Assembly: GCF_027244095.1 (NCBI RefSeq) | Contig: NC_069669.1 | Coordinates: 5,792,501 to 5,856,500, forward strand | Direction: 5' to 3' | DNA: 64,000 nucleotides | From: Hemicordylus capensis | Lineage: Eukaryota > Chordata > Lepidosauria > Squamata > Cordylidae | Shown here: positions 1 through 10,500 of the stretch, piece by piece | How positions within the stretch are numbered: the first letter of the stretch is position 1 | Layout: every line of letters begins with the position of its first letter | The notes under the pieces: model-generated | The model's database searches: none | Told to the model about the DNA's origin: nothing | What the model saw: the letters and a program-made list of their open reading frames with translations, nothing else | Program-made: the position numbers and the translations under genes

Positions 1-106
1 AGTGAGGCAAGTGGCAGTCCCTACCAGCACCCTGCCCCAAAGCGGGGAGCTTCGGGGAAGAATCTCCCCTACAGCGATACTTGGGCTCCGCTGCCCCCTG
101 CCTCAC

Positions 107-3100
107 CTGTGCAGAAAAGCACGTAGTGAGCACCTGTCTTGGTGGCAAGCAGGAGGTGCCCAATCCACCCTGACACAATAAAGCTCCCACTGGATCCAAT
201 CAGGTCACCGTCCTTTCCCGAAAAGAAGTAGTACTTAACCTGCAGATGGAATTAAAATGGTTCAGCACACCGGCGGCTGCTTCTGCTACACGTCGGAAGT
301 CTCCAAGAGGCTGAAATGGCAACAGAAATGCTGAGGAGGGTGAAACGCAGGATAGCACTCCCCACCCCACAAATGGACTGCGATGGCAGCCAAAGGGAGC
401 CCCTCAGAGGGCAGAAGCAAGACAGGGCCTGAAACTGAAGAAGGGGAGGAGATGCTTGGAATGCAACCGTGCAACAAGGAACAAACCCTCAGTTTCTCCC
501 CCCCCCCCACACACACACACACCGCCAGCAGCATGAAGAGTCTGTGAGGTCATCTGATGGGCAGGTTTGAATGATAGGACAGAAGGTTCTCGAGAAGCAG
601 CCAACTTTCAAGTTCCAGTGGCTGGAACATAGGAAGCTGGCTTCCCTGGAGGCAGACCACTGGTCCATTTGCTCAGTATTGAGTGCATGTGCCGGCCACT
701 TCCAGTATTACACTGACCGGGGCGGCAAGAGGATAAACAGCTGCCCCGCGCCAGTGATTTTGACATCAGCGCTGGCGGGGGAGGTAAGGACACCACCCCA
801 CTGGGAGTGCACAGAACCGGTTCCGTGCACATCCCTAACCCAAAGTTGGGAGCCCCCTGCTCTAGTGAAATTCCACCCACTAGGCTTCACCGCCACCTTG
901 CTGCTTATACTCATCACCCAAGCCAGAATTCAAGAAGGCACCCAGAGCCCTCAATTCTGTGACGGGTGGCTATGTTTTGTTCTGGAAACTTGGGTCTCCT
1001 GAGTGGCTGCGCTTTTTCTCTCACCCTTTCATTTCTTCACTTTGTTACGCATCAGAAGACCAGAGCCTGGATCCAGCACCCTGCTTCTTCAAAGCCACCT
1101 CGCCCCAACCCCAAGCTGCCTCCCCTCCAAGGGCATGGGAATGGCGACCCCTACTTCTTCCCTTGACACAGTTTCCATGTTGCTGGAAAAGCTGTTTGCC
1201 AAGGAAGAAACGTGTGAGTTGCCTTTCTTGCAGCTTCCTAGGCCAGACCATTTGGGAGTACTGAAAAAAAGCATCCTTCCACATGGCCTCAGAGCGCTGC
1301 TTGCTATGGGCAGCCAGCTCCACTTCTGTGCTACCAGGCAGGCTTGCCAACTTGCATTCAGGGCCCTCAGGAGTTCTGGAAAACAGGCTCAAGCTCTGAC
1401 CCAGCTGCCCATCCAATCTTTGGTGGACACTTGAGGTCAGAAGAGCAGCACCGCCCTGGGATGCCCCACAAACTTTACCTTCTCTTCCACTGCAGTGAAG
1501 ATCAAGAAGTCCAACACACCATCCCCATCGAGATCTGGAACCACCAGCAAGGGATTCAGCACCGTAGCATTTGCTCCAAAGTCGACAGCCTGCTTCCATT
1601 GAGTCTGGCCTGGAGTGAAGTGCAGCAGGGCCTCAGGAGGAGGAGGAGGGAGGAAGAGACAGCTCCCAGTGTTTCTTGGGCCTTTGCCATGACAATCAGC
1701 TCATTGCCTGCTAGAGCTGCTACCCTCCCGCCTGCTGCTTTGGGGCTTAGGAGTACTAGGTAAGTCATCTCTCAGACATAGCTATAAGAAGGAACAACTC
1801 CAAATGCTTTTGCAGCTTTGGCCCTGCAGAACACAGAAGCATTGGAAGCTGCCTTCTACTGAACCAGATCATTGGTCCATCTAATTCAGTATTGTCTACG
1901 CTGACTGGCAGCAGCTTCTCCAAGGTTGCAGGCAGGCAGGAGTCTCTCTCAGCCCTATCTGAAGAGGCTGCCAGGGAGGGAACCTTCTGCGCACAGGGAA
2001 CCTTCTGCGCACAAGCATGCAAATACCCTTCCCATAGCAGCCCCATCTCCTAAGGGGGAATATCTGACCGGAAATGCCGGGCATGCACACATCGCACACA
2101 CGACATGCACTTGCCCACCCACAACGCTTGCATGGCACTTCAGGTCAGTAAAACAATGGGGTGGCAAGGAGGTACGCTACCACCCCGCCAGACTATTTAT
2201 CCACAGAATGCACGGGGGGAGAGGGCACCCTCCCCTGTCCTTAAAGCCACCCCCACTCCACCACCAGCTCGAAGGGAGCTGCTTCCATGCACATCCCTAG
2301 TACTGGCTCCCCTACAAACAGGAAGAATACCAAAGTCTCCTCTTAGTATCAAGGCTTCCTTGTTTGGGTGTGTCTCGTTGCTTTTCTTGACTGATTAGCA
2401 TAGTCCTTAGCTTCTCATTACCCCTGCTAACTGAGCAAAGAGGCACCTTCTGAAGTGGCAATTATATTTAGCAAGGGAAGAGCACCTGTTCCTACCCAGC
2501 CCCAGGACACTAACCCTCCAGTGGTTATTGCTGGTGTTTACCTTCTGTTTCTTAGGATCGTCCGACTCCTAATTATCTACCTGCCTGAACCCCTCATGTG
2601 TTACTGACTCTCAACTTCTGGCTAGACCCCCCACCCCCAGGTTATCTACCTGGCTTGACCCCCACTGTGCTTGGGTCTCAGTGCTCCGCACCAACATCAG
2701 CTGGACCTACCTGTATTCAAGTCAATGGCTGTTATCGAGTCTGGCGCCCCTACCACGATGCAGCTAGGGGAATGAGGAAGCTCAGCAGAGCAGTCCATCA
2801 AGTGGAGATCTTCTGCCACAGGCCTCTGCCAGAGCGTGCTCCCATTCCTGCCAGAAAGAGCCACCAGAAAGGCACAGGGGGAGGCAAAGCCTACAGGAGG
2901 AGGAGGAGGAGGAGGAGGAGGAGGAGGAGACAGCTGCAGATTTCGTGCTGTTGCTCCAACCATAAAGCCAGGAGAAGCAGTCCCCCCACCCCATCGGGGC
3001 TGCTGCTCCTCTTTACAGGGCTGCAGGTGGTTTCTTGGGTCTCGGCTGCCCCCGTTACCCTCAGAGGCAGATTAATCCTTTAGCTGCCCATAAGCGGCCA

Positions 3101-4302
3101 AGGATTTGCTGCCCCTGCAGTGAGAGGAGGAATGGAGAAAGACAGCGCCTCCTTTTTCTCCTTAAAAACCACTGCTGTGCGTGGAGAGATAAGGTCAGAG
3201 AAGACTACACAGCAGTGGCTGTAGGGAGGAAACTGAGGAAAAAGGGCCTCCCTTTACCTTTTAAAATGTCACACAGGTAATGTGGCGGCAGCTGCTGCAG
3301 CAGTGAGAATAATAGTGGGCTGAGGGAAGAGTCACCCCTTTTGGCAATGCCACTGCACCGGCAGCGAGAGAGTTAATGGGCTGCAGACGGGCTGTGCAGT
3401 CATTTGGGAAGGAGAAGGAAAGATGGAAGGAGCTCTCCCTTGCACCCGCACAGCAGCATTGCTAGAAAGGGGAACTTTTCCCCCAGCCTACTACCACCCT
3501 CCCCGCTACAGCCACTGCCCCATTGCCTGTGTGGCATTTTAAGGGTAAGGGGGGGGGCCTTTCCTCTCCCCCCTCCCCACAGCTGCTGCTGTGCAGAGCG
3601 GTGGTTTTTAAGGAGAAAAGGGGGGGGCTTTCCCCTCTCCCTCAGAGAGGGGCAGCAAAATCTGCAGAGAAGCAAAATTTGCCACTCCTCGTAGGCAAGT
3701 GCCTACGCTGCCTCTGCTTAAATCCGCCAGTGGTTACCTTCATCGGAGCAAGAGCGGTTCGTGCTGCTCCTGCTGTTGTTGTTGCTGCTGCTGCTCCTCC
3801 TGTCATCGCCTCCACTGGTACTTTGGAAAGCGAAGATGATGTCCTTCACGCTGTCCTGGTCTGCGTCGCCCACAGCCAGGAACTTGTAGGTGGCTGCAAA
3901 GAGGAGAGGAACAAGAGGCCGGAAGTCGGCCCTTCAGCCGGCAGCTGCGTCCACCCACGCGGCGGAGAAAGGAAGGAAAGGAGCCCACCACCCATCAACA
4001 CACCGAGTCAACCCTACTTCCCAGGGCAGCTACTTACCGGCGCCGCCGTAGGCCCTGCTCCACGTCCTCTGGGAAACGGGCCTCACCGGGCAGGGGATGA
4101 TGAAGGAGAAAACGAAGACCACGGACAAGCCCAGGAAGAGAGAGCCGAAGAAGGCCGCCGTGCGCCACCGGGACAGCCGCGGGGCCTTCCCCAGAGGAAC
4201 CGGCTCGACACCGCCAGGCCCCCCAGCCGGCGCCGCCGCCGCCACGGTCACCTCCTCGGCCTTGAGCGGGCAGGCCTCGGCCTCGGAGCCCTTGTCGGCC
4301 AT
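107..4302 (-). CDS. FAM234A: FAM234A (ITFG3), first five coding exons, 3' part off the window
   Basis: Minus-strand coding exons 4302-4038, 3893-3738, 2890-2711, 1609-1479 and 239-107 join in frame (288 aa) with GT/AG junctions. The start at 4302 gives MADKGSEAEACPLK, like the human N-terminus; an in-frame ATG at 4404 would extend it but has no family support. Order: acidic cytosolic tail, one membrane segment (about residues 47-70, AAFFGSLFLGLSVVFVFSF) followed by IPCPVRP as in human, then an ectodomain with FG-GAP/Ca-loop-like motifs (VGDADQDSVKDIIF in exon 2, VPDLDGDGVLDFLIF in exon 4) and NGSTLWQRPVAEDL in exon 3. Exon 2 holds a low-complexity Ser/Asn/Arg insert. The family is a type II, integrin FG-GAP-containing membrane protein of poorly defined role. 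It shares a divergent promoter with TRAP1. The exon-3 acceptor uses a (TCC)n microsatellite as polypyrimidine tract, and a hAT element abuts the exon-2 donor. Confidence 0.93.
625..700 (-). mobile_element. 5S-derived SINE, tail fragment
   Basis: Contains CATAGGAAGCTGGCTTCC and CAGACCACTGGTCCATTTG, which match the inverted tail of the 5S-derived SINE family. The head is missing. Confidence 0.5.
705..835. mobile_element. Fragment of a GGGATGTGC-ended hAT family
   Basis: Shares GCGCCAGTG-like G+C-rich interior and the end TTCCGTGCACATCCCTAA with the better copies at 34023-34275 and 52488-52864. Only one end is recognisable. Confidence 0.4.
1838..2066 (-). mobile_element. 5S-derived SINE, 5'-truncated
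   Basis: Inverted tail and body blocks (GAAGCTGCCTTCTACTGA, GGTTGCAGGCAGG, CATCTCCTAAGGGGGAATATC). The 5S-like head is missing. A block of about 17 bases (GGAACCTTCTGCGCACA) is directly repeated within the copy. Confidence 0.75.
2130..2305. mobile_element. Fragment of a GGGATGTGC-ended hAT family
   Basis: Shares CACCCTCCCCTGTCCTTAAA and the end CATGCACATCCCTAGT with the copy at 34023-34275. The left end is not clear. Confidence 0.45.
2413..2560 (+). mobile_element. L2-tail element, fragment
   Basis: Matches the family at 33670 and 63390: CCCCTGCTAACT, GCAAAGAGGCACCTT and CCAGTGGTTATTGCTGGTG in the same order. It stops before the L2-like tail. Confidence 0.55.
2894..2930. repeat. (AGG)n microsatellite serving as FAM234A exon-3 polypyrimidine tract
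   Basis: About a dozen AGG units on the plus strand. On the minus coding strand this is (TCC)n ending at the CTGTAG acceptor of exon 3 (exon start 2890). Confidence 0.85.
3062..3732. mobile_element. hAT-like non-autonomous element in FAM234A intron 2
   Basis: Ends CAGAGGCAGATTAA (left) and, inverted, CACTGGCGGATTTAA (right) form imperfect terminal inverted repeats. The flanks GTTACCCT (3054-3061) and GTTACCTT (3733-3740) match 7/8, the 8-bp target duplication of hAT elements. The interior is G-rich without a transposase frame. The right duplication contains the FAM234A exon-2 splice donor. Confidence 0.75.
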
Positions 4303-4506
4303 ATCGCTGAGAGAGCGGCCGCCGCCGGGGGAACCGGGAGCCCTGGCGGCGGAGGCGGGGCAGAGGAGGCCGGGCAGCAGCGCCGCTTCCGGGAAAGACG
4401 TCACCGGAGCAGCGCCTGGCGTGGTGATACTCCGCCTGAGTGACGCGTTCTGTGCGCCGGAAGTGGGGAGCCCGCGCTGGCCAGGGACGCTGCAGGGTGG
4501 TGAGCC
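4303..4506. promoter_or_regulatory. Divergent CpG-rich promoter of FAM234A and TRAP1
   Basis: Only 204 bp separate the two start codons, which point away from each other, so both 5'UTRs and a shared core promoter must lie here or overlap the first exons. The stretch is G+C and CpG rich with no TATA box. ETS/GABP-type cores are seen as CCGGAAGT at 4457-4464 and in the opposite direction as CTTCCGG near 4386, plus a CRE-like GACGTCAC near 4398. ETS-bearing CpG promoters are typical of housekeeping divergent pairs; actual binding is inference. Confidence 0.8.
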
Positions 4507-7500
4507 ATGGGCCGGCTAGAGCTGCTGTGGCTGCTGCGAGGCCAGGGTTGGCGTTGCTGCTCCCGCCGCCCCCTCCCGCCGTCCTTGGCCAAGGGAAGCG
4601 CCGCGCCGGCAGGTGAGGAAGCGGGGAAAGGGAGACCGGAGGCCCTGGCTGAGGGGACCGAGCTCAGCCGCCTCCTTCCTTCCCTTCCCAGGGAGACCGC
4701 GCTGCGCGGGGATCCTGGCGCCGAGACCGCTGCGCCCGCCCTGGGCCTCCCCTGCGCCGTCGCCTGGCCTGAGTTGGGCCTCCGTCCGCGCCTGCAGCAC
4801 GCGGGCTGCGCAGAGCGACAAGAAAGAGGAGGAGGAGACGCCGCCGCTGCACACCCTCGTCAGCCACCCCGAGAGTGTCCCAGGTCAGGACGGGTGCCGT
4901 GTCCAGCGGGAGGGTCCTCTGGGCCTGAGGGGCGACAGCTCTGGCGGGGTTCCCTGGCCTTGCTGAGACGCTTCCGCAGCTGCTTCTTTCTCTCTCTCTT
5001 AGGATCGGTTTCCAGGCATGAGTTCCAGGCTGAAACCAAGAAGCTGCTGGACATTGTGGCCCGGTCTCTCTACTCAGAGAAGGAGGTAGGTGGGCTCAGT
5101 CTCTCTGGCTGCCGTCTTCCCACCCCCAAGCTGGCCTGTGGGACTGTTTGACTGTAGTCTTGTCAGGTGGAGAGGCATGCAGGAGATGAAAAGGCCCTAT
5201 TAAGGCAGACCGAGCAGGGTCTAGTAGTCTGTTTCCAGACGGTCTCCCGCTCTGTGGCTCCCCGGCATTTGTTTTTCAGAAGCAGCCTGGAAGTTTTAAG
5301 AGCTATTCTGTTGAATCACTAACACTAGGTCCATCTCATTCCAGTGGTGGAATAACCCAAACCAGACTCTGAAACATAAATCTTTGGAAGCCTCACTTGC
5401 AGCTTGCCTTTGGTTCTGTTCTGCAACTGGTGCAGTAAAGTGGGTTCCTCTTCTGTTCACTTTGCTGTAATGTACAGAAGCTTCCTTTCCCCCAAGTTGC
5501 ATTAGAGCGATGAGGCAGGGTGCATTCAGCTCTGTAAATATTGTGAGCCAGCTAGAGAGCAACTTGTTATGGAGTGGCTGACAAAGTGGATTACAGGGGA
5601 TCTCGATATTTGTGGGAGTTCTGTTCCACGGTTGTACTGTGGATATGGAAACTGCAACTATCAGATTATTGATCCCTATGAAGTCAGGTTCCCGGTCGGC
5701 CATTTTTGGCCAAAAATCGGCTGATTTTTGTGTGTGAGGCGGGGAGCTCCTTACCTGTCTCTGCTGCTACCCCCCAAGTCGCACTTTCCTCAACTGGTTG
5801 AAAATTGCATGTTGGATTTTTTTTGGACAGGAGTCATTTTGTGGTTCTGATTCCTAAAATGGAGGCTGGAAATGATCTCCACTGTCATTTCCAGCCAGCC
5901 ACAGATATGCAAGATTGACCCCCCCACACGCATATGCCGAGCTCGGGTGTCATTTTCCTGACTACAGATACATGAAATGAATCTCAGTAAGGAGGTTCAC
6001 CTGTACTATTATCATTATTATCATCATTTTTCTTCTCCAGTATGGATCAGTGAAAGCATGCTGCTGTCAAAGGACATTTAGTTTATTCTGAAGACATGTG
6101 TGCAAAGACCCAAAGAGAGATAGGACCCTGGCATAGGTGATGCGCCTTCTCCTCCCACCGGCCCTGGTGGGAGAGAAAGGTGGGTCTTTGCACACACGCC
6201 TTCAGTTACTCCATGCTGCCCGGAGGTTGGGAATGTCATCCCACAGTTTGAGAATTGCTTCTTCAAACACAGAACTCAATGTGGTTGCTTCTGACAGGTG
6301 TTTATCCGGGAGTTGATCTCCAACAGCAGCGATGCTCTGGAAAAGCTGCGCCATAAGCTGATGTCTGAAGGGATAGTTCTGCCAGATCTGGAAATCCACC
6401 TGGAGACAAACTCCCAGAAGGGAACTATCACCATCCAGGTACTGCTCCTCTACTGGCCTCAGAGGACTCTGTGGCTGCCTTCTGCCAGACTCCCAGAGAT
6501 CCACTGACTTTAGGAGCATGCTCCCTAATCTCCCTTGCCCCAAATTCGCTAGCTGTTTTGGAAGTTGCTGCTGTGAACAGAAATGATAAATGTCACACTC
6601 TGGATCACGTACCAACCTGGTGGAATTTGGAGTATGAGAGTCTCTTTCCTGCACTTCCCCCTGTGAAAGTGTGAGGCTCTGCTGGTGGATGCTGCATGCA
6701 GATGGGAGGAAGAAGTAGAGTTCTTGGTGTTGGGGCTTGGATCTGACCCAGCAGGGCTGGGCTTATGCAATTTATGTTTTGTTACATGCAGGATACGGGT
6801 GTCGGAATGACCCAAGAGGAGCTTCTTTCTAACCTTGGTACAATTGCTCGGTCTGGTTCCAAGGTAAAGGAAGAGGGTGCTGCCTGTGGGGTGTGGACTT
6901 TTTATGTAGCCTGGATATAGCGAGGAGTCACACACTTGTGGCTGGACAGAGCCTGGGTCCCAGTGGGCAGCTCCGTGCCTTTTGGGAAGGATGTTTTGGG
7001 TTGGGCATTGAGGTCTCCTGCCAGGCTTGTTGGATCCCGGTGTAGCTCTTGCAGGAGAACCTGGTGGGGATTGGAGGGAGAAGCTGTCTCCTTGTAAGCA
7101 GGAATCTCTGCTTCCACAGGCCTTCCTGGAAAAACTGCAGAATGAGGCAGAGGCCAGCAGCAAGATCATTGGCCAGTTTGGAGTGGGCTTCTACTCCGCT
7201 TTCATGGTGGCTGATCAGGTGGAAGTGTTCTCTCTGTCAGCGGAGCCAGGCAGTTCGGGCTATTGTTGGCGTTCTGATGGGTAAGAGAGCATGCAACAGA
7301 GGCGTGCTTGGAACGCATTGCAGCCCTGCTCAAAGCATGTTGCTTTCATGCTGGGAGGCAGTGCCCCAGTAGGGGGGCCACGGTCTTTCATCCTTTGCTC
7401 TCATGGCCTATCGGTGTGTCACTGAAAGAGCCCGTTTGACAGCTGTTGGGACACGATGCCCTGTATTCCTCTCGCTCAGACCAATAGGACTGTGCAGAGG

Positions 7501-10500
7501 TAGTTAAAGCTCCACCTCTGCGTGAAGGGATGGGAAGAAAAACTGCCATGTCGTGCATCCATGACATGGGAGCTGCTTTGATATCTGGTTGAGAATTGGT
7601 TCTTTTTGTTCAGTGTCATCTATGCTGATTAGGAGTATCTCTCCCAGCCCTACCTGGAGATGCTGCCAGGGATTGAACCTGGGGTCTTTTGCATGGCAAG
7701 TAGGAGTCCACTGAGCTATGGGCCCTCTTAGAGGGATCAATAGATATAGAGCAGAGACTTCCTTGTATAAAAACTGAATGTACTTTAAACGGGGTGGTTT
7801 ACAATTAAAACAAAACAATTTAAACCATTAACAGTTAAAACTGTTGTAGTTGTTGTAACAAATGAGAGCCCAGTTCTCACATAACTGGAGTGAAGTTGGG
7901 TTCTTACTTTGTTCAAAGCACTGTTTAGTCATCTCTCCTGAAAACGTAAGGGTATACATGTTGTGTGTGCAGAACAAAGAAGTAAGTGCTGCCGGTTCAG
8001 CTTGGTGGTGTTGAATCAGGGCGTGATCCTGCAAAGGAATGTAGTTAGTTTTTTGTGCCCTGGGATTCTGTTGGCAGCTCAGGAAGGTGGGATTGGCCCC
8101 AGAGGCTGGAGGATTTCCCTCATGCCTCTCTCTTTCTAATCCTAGTTCAGGGACGTTTGAGGTTTCAAAAGCCTCCGGAGTCCGAAATGGGACCAAAATA
8201 ATTCTCCATCTCAAGGAGGACTGTAAGGAGTTTGCCAATGAGGAGCGAGTCAAAGGTGAGCAAGCATGGAAGACTCCCTACCCACCCACCCATACTGATG
8301 GAGTTCTTCTGGGGTAGAAGTTTGGTCCTTGTTAGCTGGCAGGTTGGGAAGCAGTTGGTTGTGGAACTAACTGGTGGGCGCCTCTTGGACACCCTTCAGG
8401 GAGCCCTCCACGGAGCCATCCAAGTCTAGGCCCACCCTGTCTGCTGAGACTCATGGGCAACAAGCCAGCGGCCCTTCTCAGGCCAAGGAGTTAGAGTCCA
8501 CATGGTCTAATTCCTTTCCTTCTCCCCTGGGTGCTGCCAGATACTCTTCCACATTTGGCTGCCCCACACCTTACTGGTTCCTCCTGGTTGCCACCTACAG
8601 GTGGGTGCCGGGGTGGGTGTGTCACTTGGCTCCTCCTTTCCCCCTTTCAGAGGTCATCACGAAATACAGCAACTTCATCAGCTTTCCCCTCTACCTCAAC
8701 GGGCGGCGTATCAACACTTTGCAGGTAAGTGGGCGATGCATCAGGCCCCAAGTTCGACTGTGGAAGTGCTGGCACAAGGTCGTGGTGGAGGGGAAGCTGA
8801 GGTGCCTTGGGGTGCTCCCCAGAGGCAAGTCACATGACTGACTCCCCCAGCTGAGCCCCCCCCCCGCTTCCTTCAGTTGTATTCATCTTCCGAAACAGAT
8901 GTGAATGTTAAGACCTGGAGCTACCAGAACAGCAGGTCTTTCTCTAGGACCATTCAATGACTTGCATCGTCCACAATTTACAAAACCACCTCTTAAAAAA
9001 TAATTTAGGATGATTTTTGTTACCACTATTCAGCCTCATTTAAGATTTCTTTACTTCATGAGCTGAGCTTTAGTGAGGGAGGGCCCCATTTTAAAACCTT
9101 GTCTCTGGGCCCACTCCAACCTTGCTGCGCCCCTGCAAAGTGCTTTCCTAGGCTGCAGCCTCTCTTTGTGTGATCCCCAGTTCTGATAGTGATTTGCAAA
9201 GGGCTACCCAGGGAGGCGGGCTGGGTGTCCTCCTAATTCCCTATGTGGTCTACTAGTTCAGGCAAGGCTACCCACACACCCCCATTTGGAGTTTTGGCTG
9301 GAAGAGGGGGAGACCCCTGGGCTCAGCAGGGGTGGCCTGACCCTTGCCTCGGCCTGCTCGGGGCCCTGAGGTGCTCTTGCCTGTCTCTGCGTGGCCTCTG
9401 CGTGACCCAGCTTGCCCTCCTCCACAGAAGTAGTTTCTCCCCGTGCCTGTTCACTTGCTGTTTTCTTCTCTGCTGGTGTTCGTTGGAGTGTCATGGGAAC
9501 CTAGGAAGCTGCCTCCTACCGAGTCAGACCATTGGTTCATCTAGCTCGGACTGGTAGTAGCTTCTCCAAGGTTTCAGGCAGGAGACTCTCCCAGCCCTAT
9601 CCTGGAGATGCTGCCAGGGAGGGAACTTGGAACCTTCTGCCTGCAAGCATGCAGATGTTCTTCCCAGAGCGGCCCCATCCCCTGAGGGGAAGATCTTCCG
9701 GTGCTCACGCACGTAGTCTCCCATTCAAATGCAAGCCAGGGTGGGCCCTGCTTAGCAAAGGGACAATTCAATGCTTGGCAACACAAGGCCAGTTCTCCTC
9801 TCTGTTGAACGTCGCCCCAGATCGCCGGCTGAGGTGTTGCGACATCTCTGCCCTCGCACCGCGGAGCCCGCCTAGCTCCTTGGGTGGCCCTCTGAGCCTT
9901 GCCCTGCCGCCCGCTCTGCAGGCCCTCTGGATGATGGAGCCCAAGGACATCGGGGAGTGGCAGCACAAGGAGTTCTACCGCTTCATCGCCCAGGCCTTTG
10001 ATGAGCCTCGCTACGTCCTCCATTACAAGACAGACGCCCCCCTCAACATCCGCAGCATCTTCTACGTGCCGGAGGCTGTGAGTGGACGCGGCAGGGGAGA
10101 GAAAGGGAGGGGCGGGGCGGGGAGGGCACCTCAGAGCAGCAGCCCCACCCCAGGTGCGGCGGGCTCTCGGCCCAGCCGCCCCTTCAGGGCTCTCCTGCTT
10201 CCTTTTCCTGCTGCCGCAGAAGCCCTCTATGTTTGACGTCAGCCGCGAGCTGGGCTCCAGCGTGGCTCTGTACAGCCGCAAGGTCCTCATCCTGACCAAA
10301 GCCGCGGACCTCTTGCCCAAGTGGCTGCGCTTCCTGAAAGGTGAGGCGGTGGTGGTGGGCGGCAGCCGGCTTGGTCAGGCCTGTCGCATCCACAAGACAG
10401 CTCATCTTCTCTCCCATCCCCGCTTCCCCCACAGGAGTGGTGGACAGCGAGGATGTCCCCCTGAACCTCAGCCGGGAGCTGCTTCAGGAGAACATCCTCA

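Noticed and set aside
3523-4443. 306-codon plus-strand frame
   Set aside because: Antisense to FAM234A exons 1-2 and running through a hAT element; no domain and no conserved start.
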